64,000 nt of DNA from Haloferax sp. Atlit-12N (GCF_003383095.1 NZ_PSYW01000001.1:186001-250000), one strand, 5' to 3'. Numbered from the stretch's first letter, positions 49,780 to 58,996 are shown. Notes: generated from the sequence alone by a model not told the origin. Translations and numbers: made by a program.

Positions 49780-50574
49780 ATGTACATCGCGGACCAGACG
49801 TGGCCCGAACTCGGCGACTACGTGGCCGAATCGTCGCTCGCGGTCGTCCCCCTCGGCTCGACGGAACAGCACGGCCCGCACCTCCCGCTCGCCACCGACC
49901 ACCTCATCGCGGAGGCGTTGGCCCGCGAGGCGGCCGACCGGACCGGCTACCTCTGTACGCCGACCGTCAACGTGGGCGTCAGCCCCCATCACCGCCAGTT
50001 CCACGGGACGATGTGGGTGGACGCGCCGCAGTTCCGCGACTACGTGGAGTCGATGACGCGCAACCTCGCGTACCACGGCATCGACCGGGTCGTGTTCGTC
50101 AACGCCCACGGCGGCAACGTCCAGCACCTCCGGGAGGTCGGCCGCCGCCTCCGCGACGACGGCACCATGTACGCTATCGAGTGGATGTGGGACGAGTCGA
50201 TTCCGGACCTCGTGACCGACCTGTTCGACCACCCCGGCCCCCACGGCGGGCCGAAGGAGACCTCGATGATACTGCACATCGCCCGCGACCTCGTCCGCGA
50301 GGGCGAACTCGACTCGGCCCGCGACGGCGGCGTCGTGGATCTGAGCGACGACCACCTCCGCGAACACGGCGCTCGGACGTTCTACGACGCCATCGAGAAC
50401 TCCGAAAACGGCGTCTTCGGCGACCAGACCGACGCGTCGCCCGAGGCCGGCGAGGAACTGTTCGAGGCCGCGACCGACCAGCTCGTCCACCTGCTGTCGT
50501 GGCTCGACGACCAGCCGATCGAGGACTTGCTCGCGCCCGCGCACGTCGACCCGCAACCGGGCTCGCGTCGCTGA
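49780..50574 (+). CDS. arfB: Creatininase-family protein, candidate FAPy deformylase (ArfB)
   Basis: A 264-residue creatininase-fold protein. The metal ligands are visible as Glu29 and His31 (STEQHGPHLPLATDH), Asp40, His110 (VFVNAHGGN) and Glu160 (GGPKETS). In archaea this family includes ArfB, which removes formate from the FAPy nucleotide made by ArfA in riboflavin/F420 synthesis. I recall the Haloferax ortholog in this genomic position being proposed as arfB. Creatinine hydrolysis is unlikely. The next gene is a flavin-dependent photolyase-like protein. Confidence 0.75.
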   Translation: MYIADQTWPELGDYVAESSLAVVPLGSTEQHGPHLPLATDHLIAEALAREAADRTGYLCTPTVNVGVSPHHRQFHGTMWVDAPQFRDYVESMTRNLAYHGIDRVVFVNAHGGNVQHLREVGRRLRDDGTMYAIEWMWDESIPDLVTDLFDHPGPHGGPKETSMILHIARDLVREGELDSARDGGVVDLSDDHLREHGARTFYDAIENSENGVFGDQTDASPEAGEELFEAATDQLVHLLSWLDDQPIEDLLAPAHVDPQPGSRR

Positions 50575-50623
50575 CCCATCGACTGGCCGACACGCTCTTT
50601 TCTCCGCCGCCGAAGGGACGCCT

Positions 50624-52120
50624 ATGACCGTCTGGGTCCTCGGCGACCAACTCGACCCGTCGGCCGCGCCGCTCCAGTCCGACGACCGCGTGCTGATGAT
50701 AGAGGCGCACGCCTTCGGCGACCGACTGCCGTACCACCCCCAGAAGCTCGCGCTCGTCTTCTCGGCGATGCGGCACTTCCGCGACGACCTCCGCGAGCGC
50801 GGCTACGAGGTGACGTACGTCGAAGCCGAGACGTTCGGCGAGGGACTCGACCGCTACTTCGACGCCGCGCCCGGCGACGACCTCGTCGTGATGGACCCGC
50901 CGACCCACAGGGCGGGCGAGCGGCTTCGGGAACTCGTCGCCGCCCGCGGCGGGTCGCTCACGCTCGTCGAGAACGACCTGTTTCTCACGACGCCCGCCGA
51001 CTTCGACGACTGGGCCGGCGACGCCGACACCTACCGACAGGAACACTGGTACCGGCACGTCCGCCGGAAGACGGGCGTCCTGATGGACGGCGACGACCCC
51101 GTCGGCGGCGAGTGGAACTACGACGACCAGAACCGCGAGACGCCGCCGGAGGGGTGGACACCGCCCGAGACGCCGCGGTTCGACCCGGACGAGACGACGC
51201 GCGAGGTCATCGAGTTCGTCCGCGAGCGCTACCCCGACGCGTGGGGGTCGCCCGAGCCGTTCGTCTGGCCGGTGACCCGCGAGGAGGCGAGACAGGCGCT
51301 GTCGCACTTCGTCGAGGTCCGCCTCCCCGAGTTCGGCCCGTATCAAGACGCGATGGTCGACGGCGAGTGGGCGCTCTGTCACTCCCTGCTGTCGGCGGCC
51401 ATCAACCTCGGCCTGCTCCACCCGCGCGAGGCGGTCGAGGCGGTCGAGGAGGCCTACGAGGCGGGCGACGCCCCGCTCAACAGCGCCGAGGGGTTCGTCC
51501 GGCAGGTCCTCGGCTGGCGGGAGTTCGTGCGGCACGTCTACCGGCGGTCGATGCCCGAGTTGGCCGAAGCGAACCAACTCGACCAGACCGAACCGCTCCC
51601 GGAGGCCTACTGGACCGGCGAGACGGACATGCGCTGTCTCTCAGAGGCCGTGGGCCACGTCCGCGACCGCGGCTACGCCCACCACATCGAGCGCCTGATG
51701 GTGCTTTCGAACTTCGCGCTCGTCTACGGCGTCGACCCGGCGGAACTCGACCGCTGGTTCCATCTCGGTTTCGTCGACGCGTACCACTGGGTGACGACGC
51801 CGAACGTGGTCGCCATGGGGTCGTTCGCCACCGACGTGCTCTCGTCGAAGCCCTACGCCTCGTCGGGGAACTACGTGAACAAGATGTCCGACTACTGCTC
51901 GTCGTGTCCCTACGCGGTGTCGAAGACGACCGGCGAGAACGCCTGCCCGTTCAACGCGCTCTACTGGGACTTCCTGAAGGAAAACGAAGAACGTCTCCGG
52001 GGGACGGGCCGGATGGGGCTCATGTACTCTCACGTCGACCGGAAGGACGACGAGGAGTGGGACGCCATCCGGGCGCGGGCCGACGAGATTCGGCGGATGG
52101 GCCGGGCGGGGACGCTCTGA
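50624..52120 (+). CDS. FeS cryptochrome/(6-4) photolyase-like protein
   Basis: A 498-residue protein of the FeS-BCP group. Four cluster cysteines are Cys338 (DMRCLSEAV), Cys425 and Cys428 (YCSSCPY) and Cys441 (ENACPFN), with the same 3- and 13-residue spacing as in Agrobacterium PhrB. The N terminus (MTVWVLGDQLDP) is the antenna-type Rossmann domain, and the FAD-binding region lies around WREFVRHVYRRSM and RWFHLGFVDAYHWVTTPNVVAMGSFAT. It likely repairs (6-4) photoproducts or senses light. A flavin enzyme beside candidate arfB is suggestive but may be chance. Confidence 0.9.
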   Translation: MTVWVLGDQLDPSAAPLQSDDRVLMIEAHAFGDRLPYHPQKLALVFSAMRHFRDDLRERGYEVTYVEAETFGEGLDRYFDAAPGDDLVVMDPPTHRAGERLRELVAARGGSLTLVENDLFLTTPADFDDWAGDADTYRQEHWYRHVRRKTGVLMDGDDPVGGEWNYDDQNRETPPEGWTPPETPRFDPDETTREVIEFVRERYPDAWGSPEPFVWPVTREEARQALSHFVEVRLPEFGPYQDAMVDGEWALCHSLLSAAINLGLLHPREAVEAVEEAYEAGDAPLNSAEGFVRQVLGWREFVRHVYRRSMPELAEANQLDQTEPLPEAYWTGETDMRCLSEAVGHVRDRGYAHHIERLMVLSNFALVYGVDPAELDRWFHLGFVDAYHWVTTPNVVAMGSFATDVLSSKPYASSGNYVNKMSDYCSSCPYAVSKTTGENACPFNALYWDFLKENEERLRGTGRMGLMYSHVDRKDDEEWDAIRARADEIRRMGRAGTL

Positions 52121-52248
52121 GAGAGTGCGAGGAGCGGCCACGACCCACCTGAAACCGGCGACCGCGGGGCGCGAGCGCCGCGGCTCGGCGGGTGATAATG
52201 CAGAACGCTGTTTGCTATCGAGTCATCGCCGGTCGGAACGCGTCGGAC

Positions 52249-52443
52249 TCAGAGTCGCGTGACGTTCGTCGCCCGCGGGCCTTTGTCGGCCTCCTCGATG
52301 TCGAACTCCACTTCCTGACCCTCTTCGAGGTCGGGGCCCTCGATGTCCTCCATGTGGAAGAACACGTCGTCGTCGTGGTCTTCGGTCTCGATGAAGCCGT
52401 ATCCGCCGGAGGACTTGAAGAATGCAACCTTACCTTTCGCCAT
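52249..52443 (-). CDS. cspA: Cold-shock protein
   Basis: A 64-residue CSD protein: MAKGKVAFFKSSGGYGFIETEDHDDDVFFHMEDIEGPDLEEGQEVEFDIEE. RNP1 (GGYGFIE) and RNP2 (DVFFHM) are complete. It binds single-stranded RNA/DNA as an RNA chaperone. The start at 52443 gives the exact family N terminus; longer upstream frames are spurious. Confidence 0.96.
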   Translation of the reverse strand: MAKGKVAFFKSSGGYGFIETEDHDDDVFFHMEDIEGPDLEEGQEVEFDIEEADKGPRATNVTRL

Positions 52444-52527
52444 TGCGTGTCGAAACTCATCGGTCGGCGGCATAAGGATTCCGCCGATTGCTACCACTGA
52501 CCGTGGTACTGTTTACTCTCTCACGAG

Positions 52528-53109
52528 TCAGTCGTCGCGCGGCTCTCGGCCGAGCGTGTGGAACTCCTCGTTCGGTCGCATATCCGCGAACATCGCCATG
52601 CGGTTGCTGAGGTTGAAGAAGGCCGTGACCGCGCCGATGTCCCATATCGCCTCCTCGGAGAAGCCGGCGTCGCGGAGTCGCTGCAGGTCGTCCTCGCCGA
52701 CCTCGACGGGCGACTCGGTGAGTTTGACCGCCACGTCCAGCATCGTCTTGTGTTTCTCGGGGATATCGGCGGTGCGGTAGTTGGCGACCAGTTGGTCCGC
52801 GAGCAGCGGGTCTTTCGCGTAGATGCGGACCAGCGCCCCGTGGGCGACGTTGCAGTAGTGACAGTGGTTGACGCCGGAGACGGCCACGATTATCATCTCC
52901 ACCTCGTGGCGTTCGAGGTCGGTGTCCTCGACGAGGGCGTCGTGGTACTCGAAAAAGGGGCGGAAGTGCGAGGGCTTGTACGCGAAGGCGGCGAAGACGT
53001 TCGGCGTGAAGCCGGCGCGCTCGGTCTCGTCGTCGATGCGCTCGCGCAGGTCGTCCGGGAGGTCGTCGCGGTCGGGCACCGGGAACCGGCGCATAGCGTC
53101 GTCGTCCAT
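52528..53109 (-). CDS. AhpD-like peroxidase-related enzyme
   Basis: A 193-residue carboxymuconolactone decarboxylase-fold protein. The catalytic motif is SGVNHCHYCNVAHG, with Cys83, Cys86, His90 and Glu71 upstream, as in AhpD. It reduces peroxides through its own CxxC and may work with other thiol systems in the cytosol. Upstream, the start MDDDAMRRFPVPDRDDLP is typical. It reads opposite to the photolyase gene. Confidence 0.88.
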   Translation of the reverse strand: MDDDAMRRFPVPDRDDLPDDLRERIDDETERAGFTPNVFAAFAYKPSHFRPFFEYHDALVEDTDLERHEVEMIIVAVSGVNHCHYCNVAHGALVRIYAKDPLLADQLVANYRTADIPEKHKTMLDVAVKLTESPVEVGEDDLQRLRDAGFSEEAIWDIGAVTAFFNLSNRMAMFADMRPNEEFHTLGREPRDD

Positions 53110-53186
53110 GCGTCTCCGGTCTCTCGGATAGACCTTAACGATTCCTCAGGTTCGAGGGGTGCTCGCCGTCCCGACTTCGGGGGCGC

Positions 53187-53681
53187 TCAGAGCGCGACCG
53201 AGAGGTACGCCGCCGCGGCCACCGCGAACACGCCGACGGCGAACAGGCCGTAGTTGGCGACGGTGTTGTCCGCGGTCCACAGCGAGAGCGTGAACTTCCG
53301 GGACGAAAGCGGCCACAGGGGGCGGATGCCGGCCGGCGTGAGCACGTCGGCCAAGAGGTGTGCGAGGATGGTGAGCGCGCCCACGGCGAAGCCGAACGCG
53401 CCGAGCGCCGTCGCCGCGGCCTCGGGTTGGCCCGCGTTGCTGGCGAGGAGGTACGCGCCACCGCCGCCGACGCCGCCGACGAGGGCGGCAAAGAGGACGG
53501 TGTGGGTCGGCCCGCGGTGGGAGATACCGGGGACGCGCATGTCGTAGTCGGGGAGCATCGCCAGCCAACACATCGCCGCGCCGGCGACGAAGGCGAGTTC
53601 GGGACGGCCGGCCTGCACGAGTGCGAAGCCGAGCGGGGCGAACACGAGGAGCGAGACGCCCCAGTGACCGAATCGGTACAT
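53187..53681 (-). CDS. YdjM/DUF457-type membrane-bound metal-dependent hydrolase
   Basis: A 164-residue protein with about four helices. LAMLPDYDMRVPGISHRGPTHTVLFA and ILAHLLADVLTPAGIRPLWPL carry the Asp/His metal-ligand pattern of the LexA-regulated YdjM family. Substrate unknown. The start MYRFGHWGVSLLVFAPLG is the first good membrane start; the longer frame upstream is the reverse of the MscS gene. Confidence 0.85.
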   Translation of the reverse strand: MYRFGHWGVSLLVFAPLGFALVQAGRPELAFVAGAAMCWLAMLPDYDMRVPGISHRGPTHTVLFAALVGGVGGGGAYLLASNAGQPEAAATALGAFGFAVGALTILAHLLADVLTPAGIRPLWPLSSRKFTLSLWTADNTVANYGLFAVGVFAVAAAAYLSVAL

Positions 53682-53777
53682 CTGGTGTGCCCTCGCGCCC
53701 GCGGCGAACAAAACCTTTCGGCCTCCGCGACCGTCAGGGGAGCAATCGTTATCCCCGGTGGCCGCGATTTTTGTCGC

Positions 53778-54998
53778 ATGAGCCAACACCTCTCGTCGTT
53801 TCTCTCGGGCCTGTCGGCGCTTGAGGTGACGGCCCTCGTGCTTCTCATCTCGGTCGGCGGCGCGTTCGTCATGGAGATGGTGGTCATCCGCCTCCTGTTT
53901 CAGTACACCAGCCGAACCGAGACCTCGCTCGACAACATCGTCGTCCAAGAGCTTCGGTGGCCCATCGTCGTCACCGTCTCGTTGACCGGCATCTTCCTGT
54001 TTTCGAGAGCCCCGGCGGTCGCCGAGGCGCTCGTCGTCGACGCGGCGACGCTCAACGACTTCTTCGGCCTGCCGTCGCTGTCCGTCGGCATCGTCGTCTG
54101 GGCGTGGGCGCTCAACCGCCTCGTCAACCGCCTCGTCGACGCGGTCAAAGACAAGGGCAGTCGCTACGACTTCGCGCCCGTCTTCTCGAACGTCTGGACC
54201 ATCGTCGTCTCCGTCGGCACTATCGGCGCGCTCTTGTACATCTGGGGCATCGAAATCACGCCGCTTTTCGCCGGCGCGGGCATCGCCGGCATCGCCGTCG
54301 GCTTCGCCGCCAAAGACACCGTCGCCAACTTCTTCGGCGGCATCGCGCTGTACTTCGACGACACCTACAAAATCGGCGACTACGTCGTCCTCGACTCCGG
54401 CGAGGCGGGCACCGTCGTCAAGGTCGGCATCCGCTCGACCACGCTTCTCACCCGCGACGAACTGCTCGTGACGGTTCCGAACTCGGTGCTCAACGCCGCG
54501 AAAATCATCAACGAGTCCGCGCCGAACCGGCGGCGTCGGCTGAAAGTCCCGGTCGGCGTCGCCTACGGCACCGACGTGGACGAACTCGAAGAGCTCCTGA
54601 CCGATATCGCCCTCGACGAGCCGTTGGTCCTCGACAGCCCCCGCCCGCGGCCGCGGTTCCGCCGGTTCGGCCCCGACGCGCTGGAGTACGAACTCGTCTG
54701 TTGGGTCAACAGCCCGCTCAAGCGCGGGAAGGCGACGCACAACCTCAACCGCGAGATATACAAGCGCCTCAACGACGCGGGCATCGGGATACCGTTCCCC
54801 CAGCGGGACGTGCACGTCCACTCGGCCGACACCGAGGCGACCCGGCAGTCGCCCGCGGCCGGACTCTCGAACGGCGGTGTCCGGCACCCCGCTCGCGCCC
54901 GAGAGGCGACCGGCGAGGGGATGGCCGACGAAGTCGCGGACGCGGACGCGGACGTGGAAGCGGAAGCGGACGAAGACGACAGCGCCGACGACGAGTGA
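53778..54998 (+). CDS. MscS-family mechanosensitive channel
   Basis: A 406-residue protein with four N-terminal helices and the MscS pore-lining helix AGIAGIAVGFAAKDTVANFFGGIALYFD. The beta domain (YKIGDYVVLDSGEAGTVVKVGIRSTTLLTRDELLVTVPNS) and alpha/beta C-terminal domain follow. The acidic low-complexity tail (VADADADVEAEADEDDSADDE) is unusual but typical of halophile extensions. It opens on membrane tension to release osmolytes. Confidence 0.93.
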   Translation: MSQHLSSFLSGLSALEVTALVLLISVGGAFVMEMVVIRLLFQYTSRTETSLDNIVVQELRWPIVVTVSLTGIFLFSRAPAVAEALVVDAATLNDFFGLPSLSVGIVVWAWALNRLVNRLVDAVKDKGSRYDFAPVFSNVWTIVVSVGTIGALLYIWGIEITPLFAGAGIAGIAVGFAAKDTVANFFGGIALYFDDTYKIGDYVVLDSGEAGTVVKVGIRSTTLLTRDELLVTVPNSVLNAAKIINESAPNRRRRLKVPVGVAYGTDVDELEELLTDIALDEPLVLDSPRPRPRFRRFGPDALEYELVCWVNSPLKRGKATHNLNREIYKRLNDAGIGIPFPQRDVHVHSADTEATRQSPAAGLSNGGVRHPARAREATGEGMADEVADADADVEAEADEDDSADDE

Positions 54999-55078
54999 GC
55001 GCCCGGAGCGGCCCGCCGTGGACGCTCCGGGGCGACCCTCGCCGGGAACGTTAACCGCGGCGCGGCCGTGGCTCGGAT

Positions 55079-55216
55079 ATGCTCCAACTCGGTCCCGTGG
55101 ACGGACTCATCGAGACGTTCGGTCCCTTCGCGATTCCGGTCTTGCTGTTCGCCGCCGGGTTCGTCGGCTACCTCGTGCTCGTCGCGCTCGGGCGGACCGG
55201 CCGCGACGAGAGCTGA
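55079..55216 (+). CDS. Small single-helix membrane protein, 45 residues
   Basis: A short gene: MLQLGPVDGLIETFGPFAIP followed by the helix VLLFAAGFVGYLVLVALG and the tail RTGRDES. It lies 80 nt after the MscS stop. Codon use fits the genome. No family recognised; it may be a small membrane effector. Confidence 0.6.
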   Translation: MLQLGPVDGLIETFGPFAIPVLLFAAGFVGYLVLVALGRTGRDES

Positions 55217-55237
55217 GCGTGCTCCTCGACGACGATT

Positions 55238-55345
55238 TTACTCTTCGACGACGATAGTGCCCGTCATGCCGTCGGCCTCGTGGGGCACGCAGTAGTACGC
55301 GTGTTCGCCGGCCGTCTCGAAGGTGTGGCTGTAGGACTGGCCAGA
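55238..55345 (-). pseudogene. Truncated cupredoxin (halocyanin/plastocyanin-like) remnant
   Basis: The last 35 residues of a blue-copper domain are intact: SGQSYSHTFETAGEHAYYC and then VPHEADGMTGTIVVEE, with the Cys, His and Met ligands of the type 1 site (YYCVPHEADGM). Upstream, the frame changes into unrelated sequence, and the NCS2 permease gene begins 69 bp further on. The first ligand His, the rest of the barrel and the signal peptide are missing. It is a broken copper-protein gene. Confidence 0.75.
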
Positions 55346-55413
55346 GTAGACCTGCCTGGTTATCGCAGAGAACCCGATTTCACGCGGGACAAAAAGGACT
55401 CGCGGCGCCCGCT

Positions 55414-57006
55414 TCAGTCGGCCGTCGCCGACTCGTCGCCGCGGAAGCGGTCCAGCGCCGACTCGAAGTCGCCGTCGTCTTCGACGGTGTCTTCCCACTC
55501 TTCGAGGCCGCGCTCGGCGCGGGTCCCCGCGATGGTGTTGTCGAAGAAGAAGGCGATGAGGCCGCCAACCGCCATACCGGTCGAACCGATGACGAAGACG
55601 GTGTCGGCGACGAGTTGGGTTCCGAGGACGGGGCCGACGAGCGCGACCTGCCGCATCCCCTCGCGGAACGCCGCCGCGCTCCCGACGTTGCCCATGTAGG
55701 CGGGGACGGCGAGGCCGGCGAACATGGCGACGCCGACGATGAACACGTTACGGGATGAATCGAGGTCGACGTACTTCAGGTTCGAGAGGCCAACGGCGAC
55801 GATTTGGCCGAACATGGCGACGTAGAGGCCACCGACGATGGGGTCGGGTATCGTCGCGATGAGTTGGCCGAAGTAGCCGACGAAGCCCATGATGAGCATC
55901 ACGACGGCACCGACCTGCACGACGTAGCGGGAGGCCACGCCCGTGAGACCGATTGCGCCGATGTTCTCGGAGTAGGAGGTCGAGCCGCTACCGCCCATGA
56001 CGGCCGAGAAGACGTTCATCACGCCCTCCATGCCGATGCCGTGGTTGATGCGGCGCTCGGAGGGCGCGCCGACGCCCGAGAGCCGGGCGACGGCGTGGTA
56101 GTCGCCGAAGGACTCGACCATCGAGGCCGCGACGCCCGCGAGCATCCCGATGATGAACGAGGTGGTGAACTGCGGGATGCCGAAGGCGACCGAGCCCACG
56201 ACGGGGAGCGCGACGGTCGTCGTCCCCGCGCCGCCCGCGAAGCCCCACTGCAGGGGGTAGATGGGCATGAGCGCCGGGGCCTCGATGACCGTCTGGAGGT
56301 TCACGTAGCCCGCCGCGCCGGGGGCGATGACGCCCGCGACCGAGAGGCCGGCGGCGACGACGTACGAGACGATGACGCCGAGCAGCACCGGGAACAGCTT
56401 GAACGCCGGGTGCGCGGTGTCGAGGTACTGCGAGAACAGGACGATGAGCGCGAGCGTCAGGCCGAGGAGCCACCAGTTGTTGGTCGCCGACGCGACCTGC
56501 GGGGCATTGAAAAGCGACAGCCCGATGAGCGCGATGGTCGGCGCGATGACGACCGGCGAGATGAACTTCCGAAGGCGTCCGAGCAGGCCGAAGTAGCCGA
56601 CGAACACCTCGACGACGGCCGCGACGATAATCGCACCCTGCAGTTGCAGGAGCGCGCTCTGCCACGCGACGCCCGACTGGTCAGTCGCCGTCGCCACGCC
56701 GATGACGGCGAGCGCCGGCGCGAGCATCGAGAAGGGCGCGCCCTGCACGATGGGGTAGCGGTTCCCGAACGTCGTCTGCATCAGCGTCGCGATGCCGGAG
56801 ACGACGAAGAACGTCCCGACGAACCGCGGAATCACGTCGGCGGGCATGCCGAGGGCTCCGGCGAGGATGAGGGGGACGGCGATGTTCGCGCCCACCATGG
56901 TGAGGTAGTGTTGGGCGCCGAGAAGGAGAGCGGTTGGAAGGGGTGGTTTGTCGTCGATACCGTACTGCACGAACGAGGAGGAAGAGGAGTCGTCCGTCAC
57001 GACCAT
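55414..57006 (-). CDS. NCS2-family nucleobase (uracil/xanthine) permease
   Basis: A 530-residue transporter with about 13-14 helices. ALLLGAQHYLTMVGANIAVPLILAGALG is helix 1, and the QGAPFSMLAPAL and SMVESFGDYHAVARLSGVGAPSERRINHGIGMEG motifs hold the conserved E and D of the xanthine/uracil branch. It carries uracil or purines with H+ or Na+. The C-terminal acidic tail is cytosolic. A TATA-like stretch (57060-57070) lies upstream on the opposite strand side. Confidence 0.9.
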   Translation of the reverse strand: MVVTDDSSSSSFVQYGIDDKPPLPTALLLGAQHYLTMVGANIAVPLILAGALGMPADVIPRFVGTFFVVSGIATLMQTTFGNRYPIVQGAPFSMLAPALAVIGVATATDQSGVAWQSALLQLQGAIIVAAVVEVFVGYFGLLGRLRKFISPVVIAPTIALIGLSLFNAPQVASATNNWWLLGLTLALIVLFSQYLDTAHPAFKLFPVLLGVIVSYVVAAGLSVAGVIAPGAAGYVNLQTVIEAPALMPIYPLQWGFAGGAGTTTVALPVVGSVAFGIPQFTTSFIIGMLAGVAASMVESFGDYHAVARLSGVGAPSERRINHGIGMEGVMNVFSAVMGGSGSTSYSENIGAIGLTGVASRYVVQVGAVVMLIMGFVGYFGQLIATIPDPIVGGLYVAMFGQIVAVGLSNLKYVDLDSSRNVFIVGVAMFAGLAVPAYMGNVGSAAAFREGMRQVALVGPVLGTQLVADTVFVIGSTGMAVGGLIAFFFDNTIAGTRAERGLEEWEDTVEDDGDFESALDRFRGDESATAD

Positions 57007-57133
57007 CCCCCCGTATGTGGTGGTTCGCTCCCGAGCATGGTTGTCCGAGGATTTTGTTCAGACTATATATGTCCTGCTTTTCGCGCGCCTTCGCGGAGTA
57101 ACGACTTTGTTTCACCGGTTTGACTCGTGACGT

Positions 57134-58483
57134 GTGACCGACCGACACGGGCGTTCGAAGACGGGGAACCGCGACCGATGGCTGTTCGGCTGGGCGCTGG
57201 GCTACGCCGCGGTGGGCGCGTCGTCGCTCGTCGTCCCGCTGTACGCCATCGAACTGGGAGCGAGCGCGCTGTTCGTCGGCCTCATCGCCGCGACCGCCGC
57301 CTTCGCCGGCGCGCCGGGCGCGGTGCTCTGGGGCCGACTGGCCGCCCGCGCGAAGCGCAGGCGACCCTTCATCCTCGTCGCGCTCGTGGCGACCGCGGGC
57401 GCGCTCTTCCTCACGGCCACCGTGTCGTCGCCGGCCGCGGTCCTCGTCGCCAACGCCCTGTTGTGGTTCGTCGTCGCCGCGGCCGCGCCGGTGTTGAACC
57501 TCATCGTCGTCGAGGGCGTCCCGTCGAAGGAGTGGGACCGTCGCTTCGGCGTCCTCAACCACTACCAGGGGTACGGCTGGCTCGGCGGCCTCGTCGTCGG
57601 TGCGGTCTGGTCGGCGCTGGCCCCGCGGCTGTTCGGCCTCGACGCGCTCGCGGTCCAGCGACGGTTCCTCGTCGCGGCCGCGGTCGCCGCCGCGCTCGGT
57701 GCCGTCCTCGTCCGCGTCTGGTACCCTGAGCGCTCGACGCTATCGGCGCGACGGTTCGCCCACATCTCGGCCAGTATCCGCCGGCAAAGCGGCCTCGTCG
57801 GGCGTTCGGTCCGCGCGGTCCCGTACGGCCCTTCGCGGCTCTACTGGGCGCTCCAGAGCCTCGACCTCGACGACCTCCGGACGCGGATGAGTCCCGAGCT
57901 CCTCCGGTACCTCGCGGCCGCGACGCTGTTTTTCGTCGGCTTCTCGGTCTTCTTCGGACCGCTGCCCGCGTACCTCGTCGGCTCCGGCCGGACCGCCGAC
58001 GAGGTGTTCGTCCTGTTCGTCCTGTCGAGTCTCGGGTCGGCGGTGAGCTACGCGAAGGTCGGCGCGTTCGCGGCGCGGCACGACCCCCGCCGCCTGCAGG
58101 CCGGGGCGCTGGCGACCCGCGGACTCGCCTTCCCGGCGGTGGCGGTCGTCGGCACGCAGTTCGCGGCGCTCGCCGCGCTCGTCACGCTCGGCGCGACGTT
58201 CCTCGTCATCGGCGTCACGTGGGCGGTCATCGCGGTGACGGCGACCGGGATGGTGACGCGACTCGCGCCCGACCGGATTCGCGGGGAGGCCCTCGGCGCG
58301 TACACGGCGCTTTCGAGCCTCGGCGGCGGGGTCGGCTCGGCGCTCGGCGGGTTCGTCGCCGACGCCGCCGGCTACGTCGCCGCGTTCGGCCTCGCGGGCG
58401 TCGTCGTGGGCTGTTCGCTCGTCGTGGTGTTACTCACCGACGGGCGGGGCGTCGCGGCGGGAGAGCAGTCGCTCGCCGATTAG
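57134..58483 (+). CDS. MFS transporter
   Basis: A 449-residue 12-helix protein. GALFVGLIAATAAFAGAPGAVLWGRLAARAKRRRPFILVALVATAG contains the loop 2-3 motif. A central cytoplasmic loop (about 200-260) and a second six-helix half (FFVGFSVFFGPLPAYLVGSG) follow. It starts at GTG. Efflux of a small molecule is likely, but the substrate is unknown. The tataTATGTCC region at about 57063 could be its promoter. Confidence 0.85.
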   Translation: MTDRHGRSKTGNRDRWLFGWALGYAAVGASSLVVPLYAIELGASALFVGLIAATAAFAGAPGAVLWGRLAARAKRRRPFILVALVATAGALFLTATVSSPAAVLVANALLWFVVAAAAPVLNLIVVEGVPSKEWDRRFGVLNHYQGYGWLGGLVVGAVWSALAPRLFGLDALAVQRRFLVAAAVAAALGAVLVRVWYPERSTLSARRFAHISASIRRQSGLVGRSVRAVPYGPSRLYWALQSLDLDDLRTRMSPELLRYLAAATLFFVGFSVFFGPLPAYLVGSGRTADEVFVLFVLSSLGSAVSYAKVGAFAARHDPRRLQAGALATRGLAFPAVAVVGTQFAALAALVTLGATFLVIGVTWAVIAVTATGMVTRLAPDRIRGEALGAYTALSSLGGGVGSALGGFVADAAGYVAAFGLAGVVVGCSLVVVLLTDGRGVAAGEQSLAD

Positions 58484-58522
58484 GGTCTCGAAAACGAAAG
58501 CGGGGCCGGTCGCAGAACGTCC

Positions 58523-58996
58523 CTACTCGATGGCGTGCACCGGCGAAATCCAGACGACGAGGTCGCCGTCGCGTTTGATGACGCCCTCGATGGAGTCGTC
58601 TTTTTCGAGCGGCGGGTCCTCCACGTCGTCCATCGAGACGCGCACGACCTGGTACACCTCGTCGACGAGCCAGCCGGTCGCCGCCTCGTCTTCGAACTTG
58701 TTGGGGTCGAAGATGACGATGCGCTTCGACTCGCCCTCCTCGTCGATGCTGAGAAGCGACTTCGGGTTGATGATGGACGTGGTCCGCCCGCGGAGGTCCA
58801 TCACGCCCTCGACGTAGTCCGGCGCGTTCGGCACCGCCGTGAGCTGGCCCTTGTCGACGATTTCGCTCACGTACTCGATATCGACGCAGTACGTCTCCGG
58901 GCCGAGTTGGAATTCCAGCACCTGTACTTCTTCGGCGGAGTCCTCCGCGTCGGTCTCGTCCGCGCTCATCTCGGTCGTGATTGCATCTTGTCGCAT
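58523..58996 (-). CDS. cheW: CheW coupling protein
   Basis: A 157-residue CheW domain protein. VLEFQLGPETYCVDIEYVSEIVDKGQLTAVPNAPDYVEGVMDLRGRTTSIINPKSLL is the classic SH3-like core, followed by RIVIFDP and the WLVDEVYQVV end. It couples chemoreceptors to CheA. An acidic N-terminal extension (DETDAEDSAEE) is halophile-typical. ATG 58996 is chosen; the ATG at 59002 adds two residues. It is divergent from the cheB-led operon. Confidence 0.95.
   Translation of the reverse strand: MRQDAITTEMSADETDAEDSAEEVQVLEFQLGPETYCVDIEYVSEIVDKGQLTAVPNAPDYVEGVMDLRGRTTSIINPKSLLSIDEEGESKRIVIFDPNKFEDEAATGWLVDEVYQVVRVSMDDVEDPPLEKDDSIEGVIKRDGDLVVWISPVHAIE

Noticed and set aside
53187-54887. 566-residue minus-strand ORF extending the DUF457 gene upstream
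   Set aside because: Only the last 164 residues (from 53681) look like protein; the rest is the reverse of the MscS gene.
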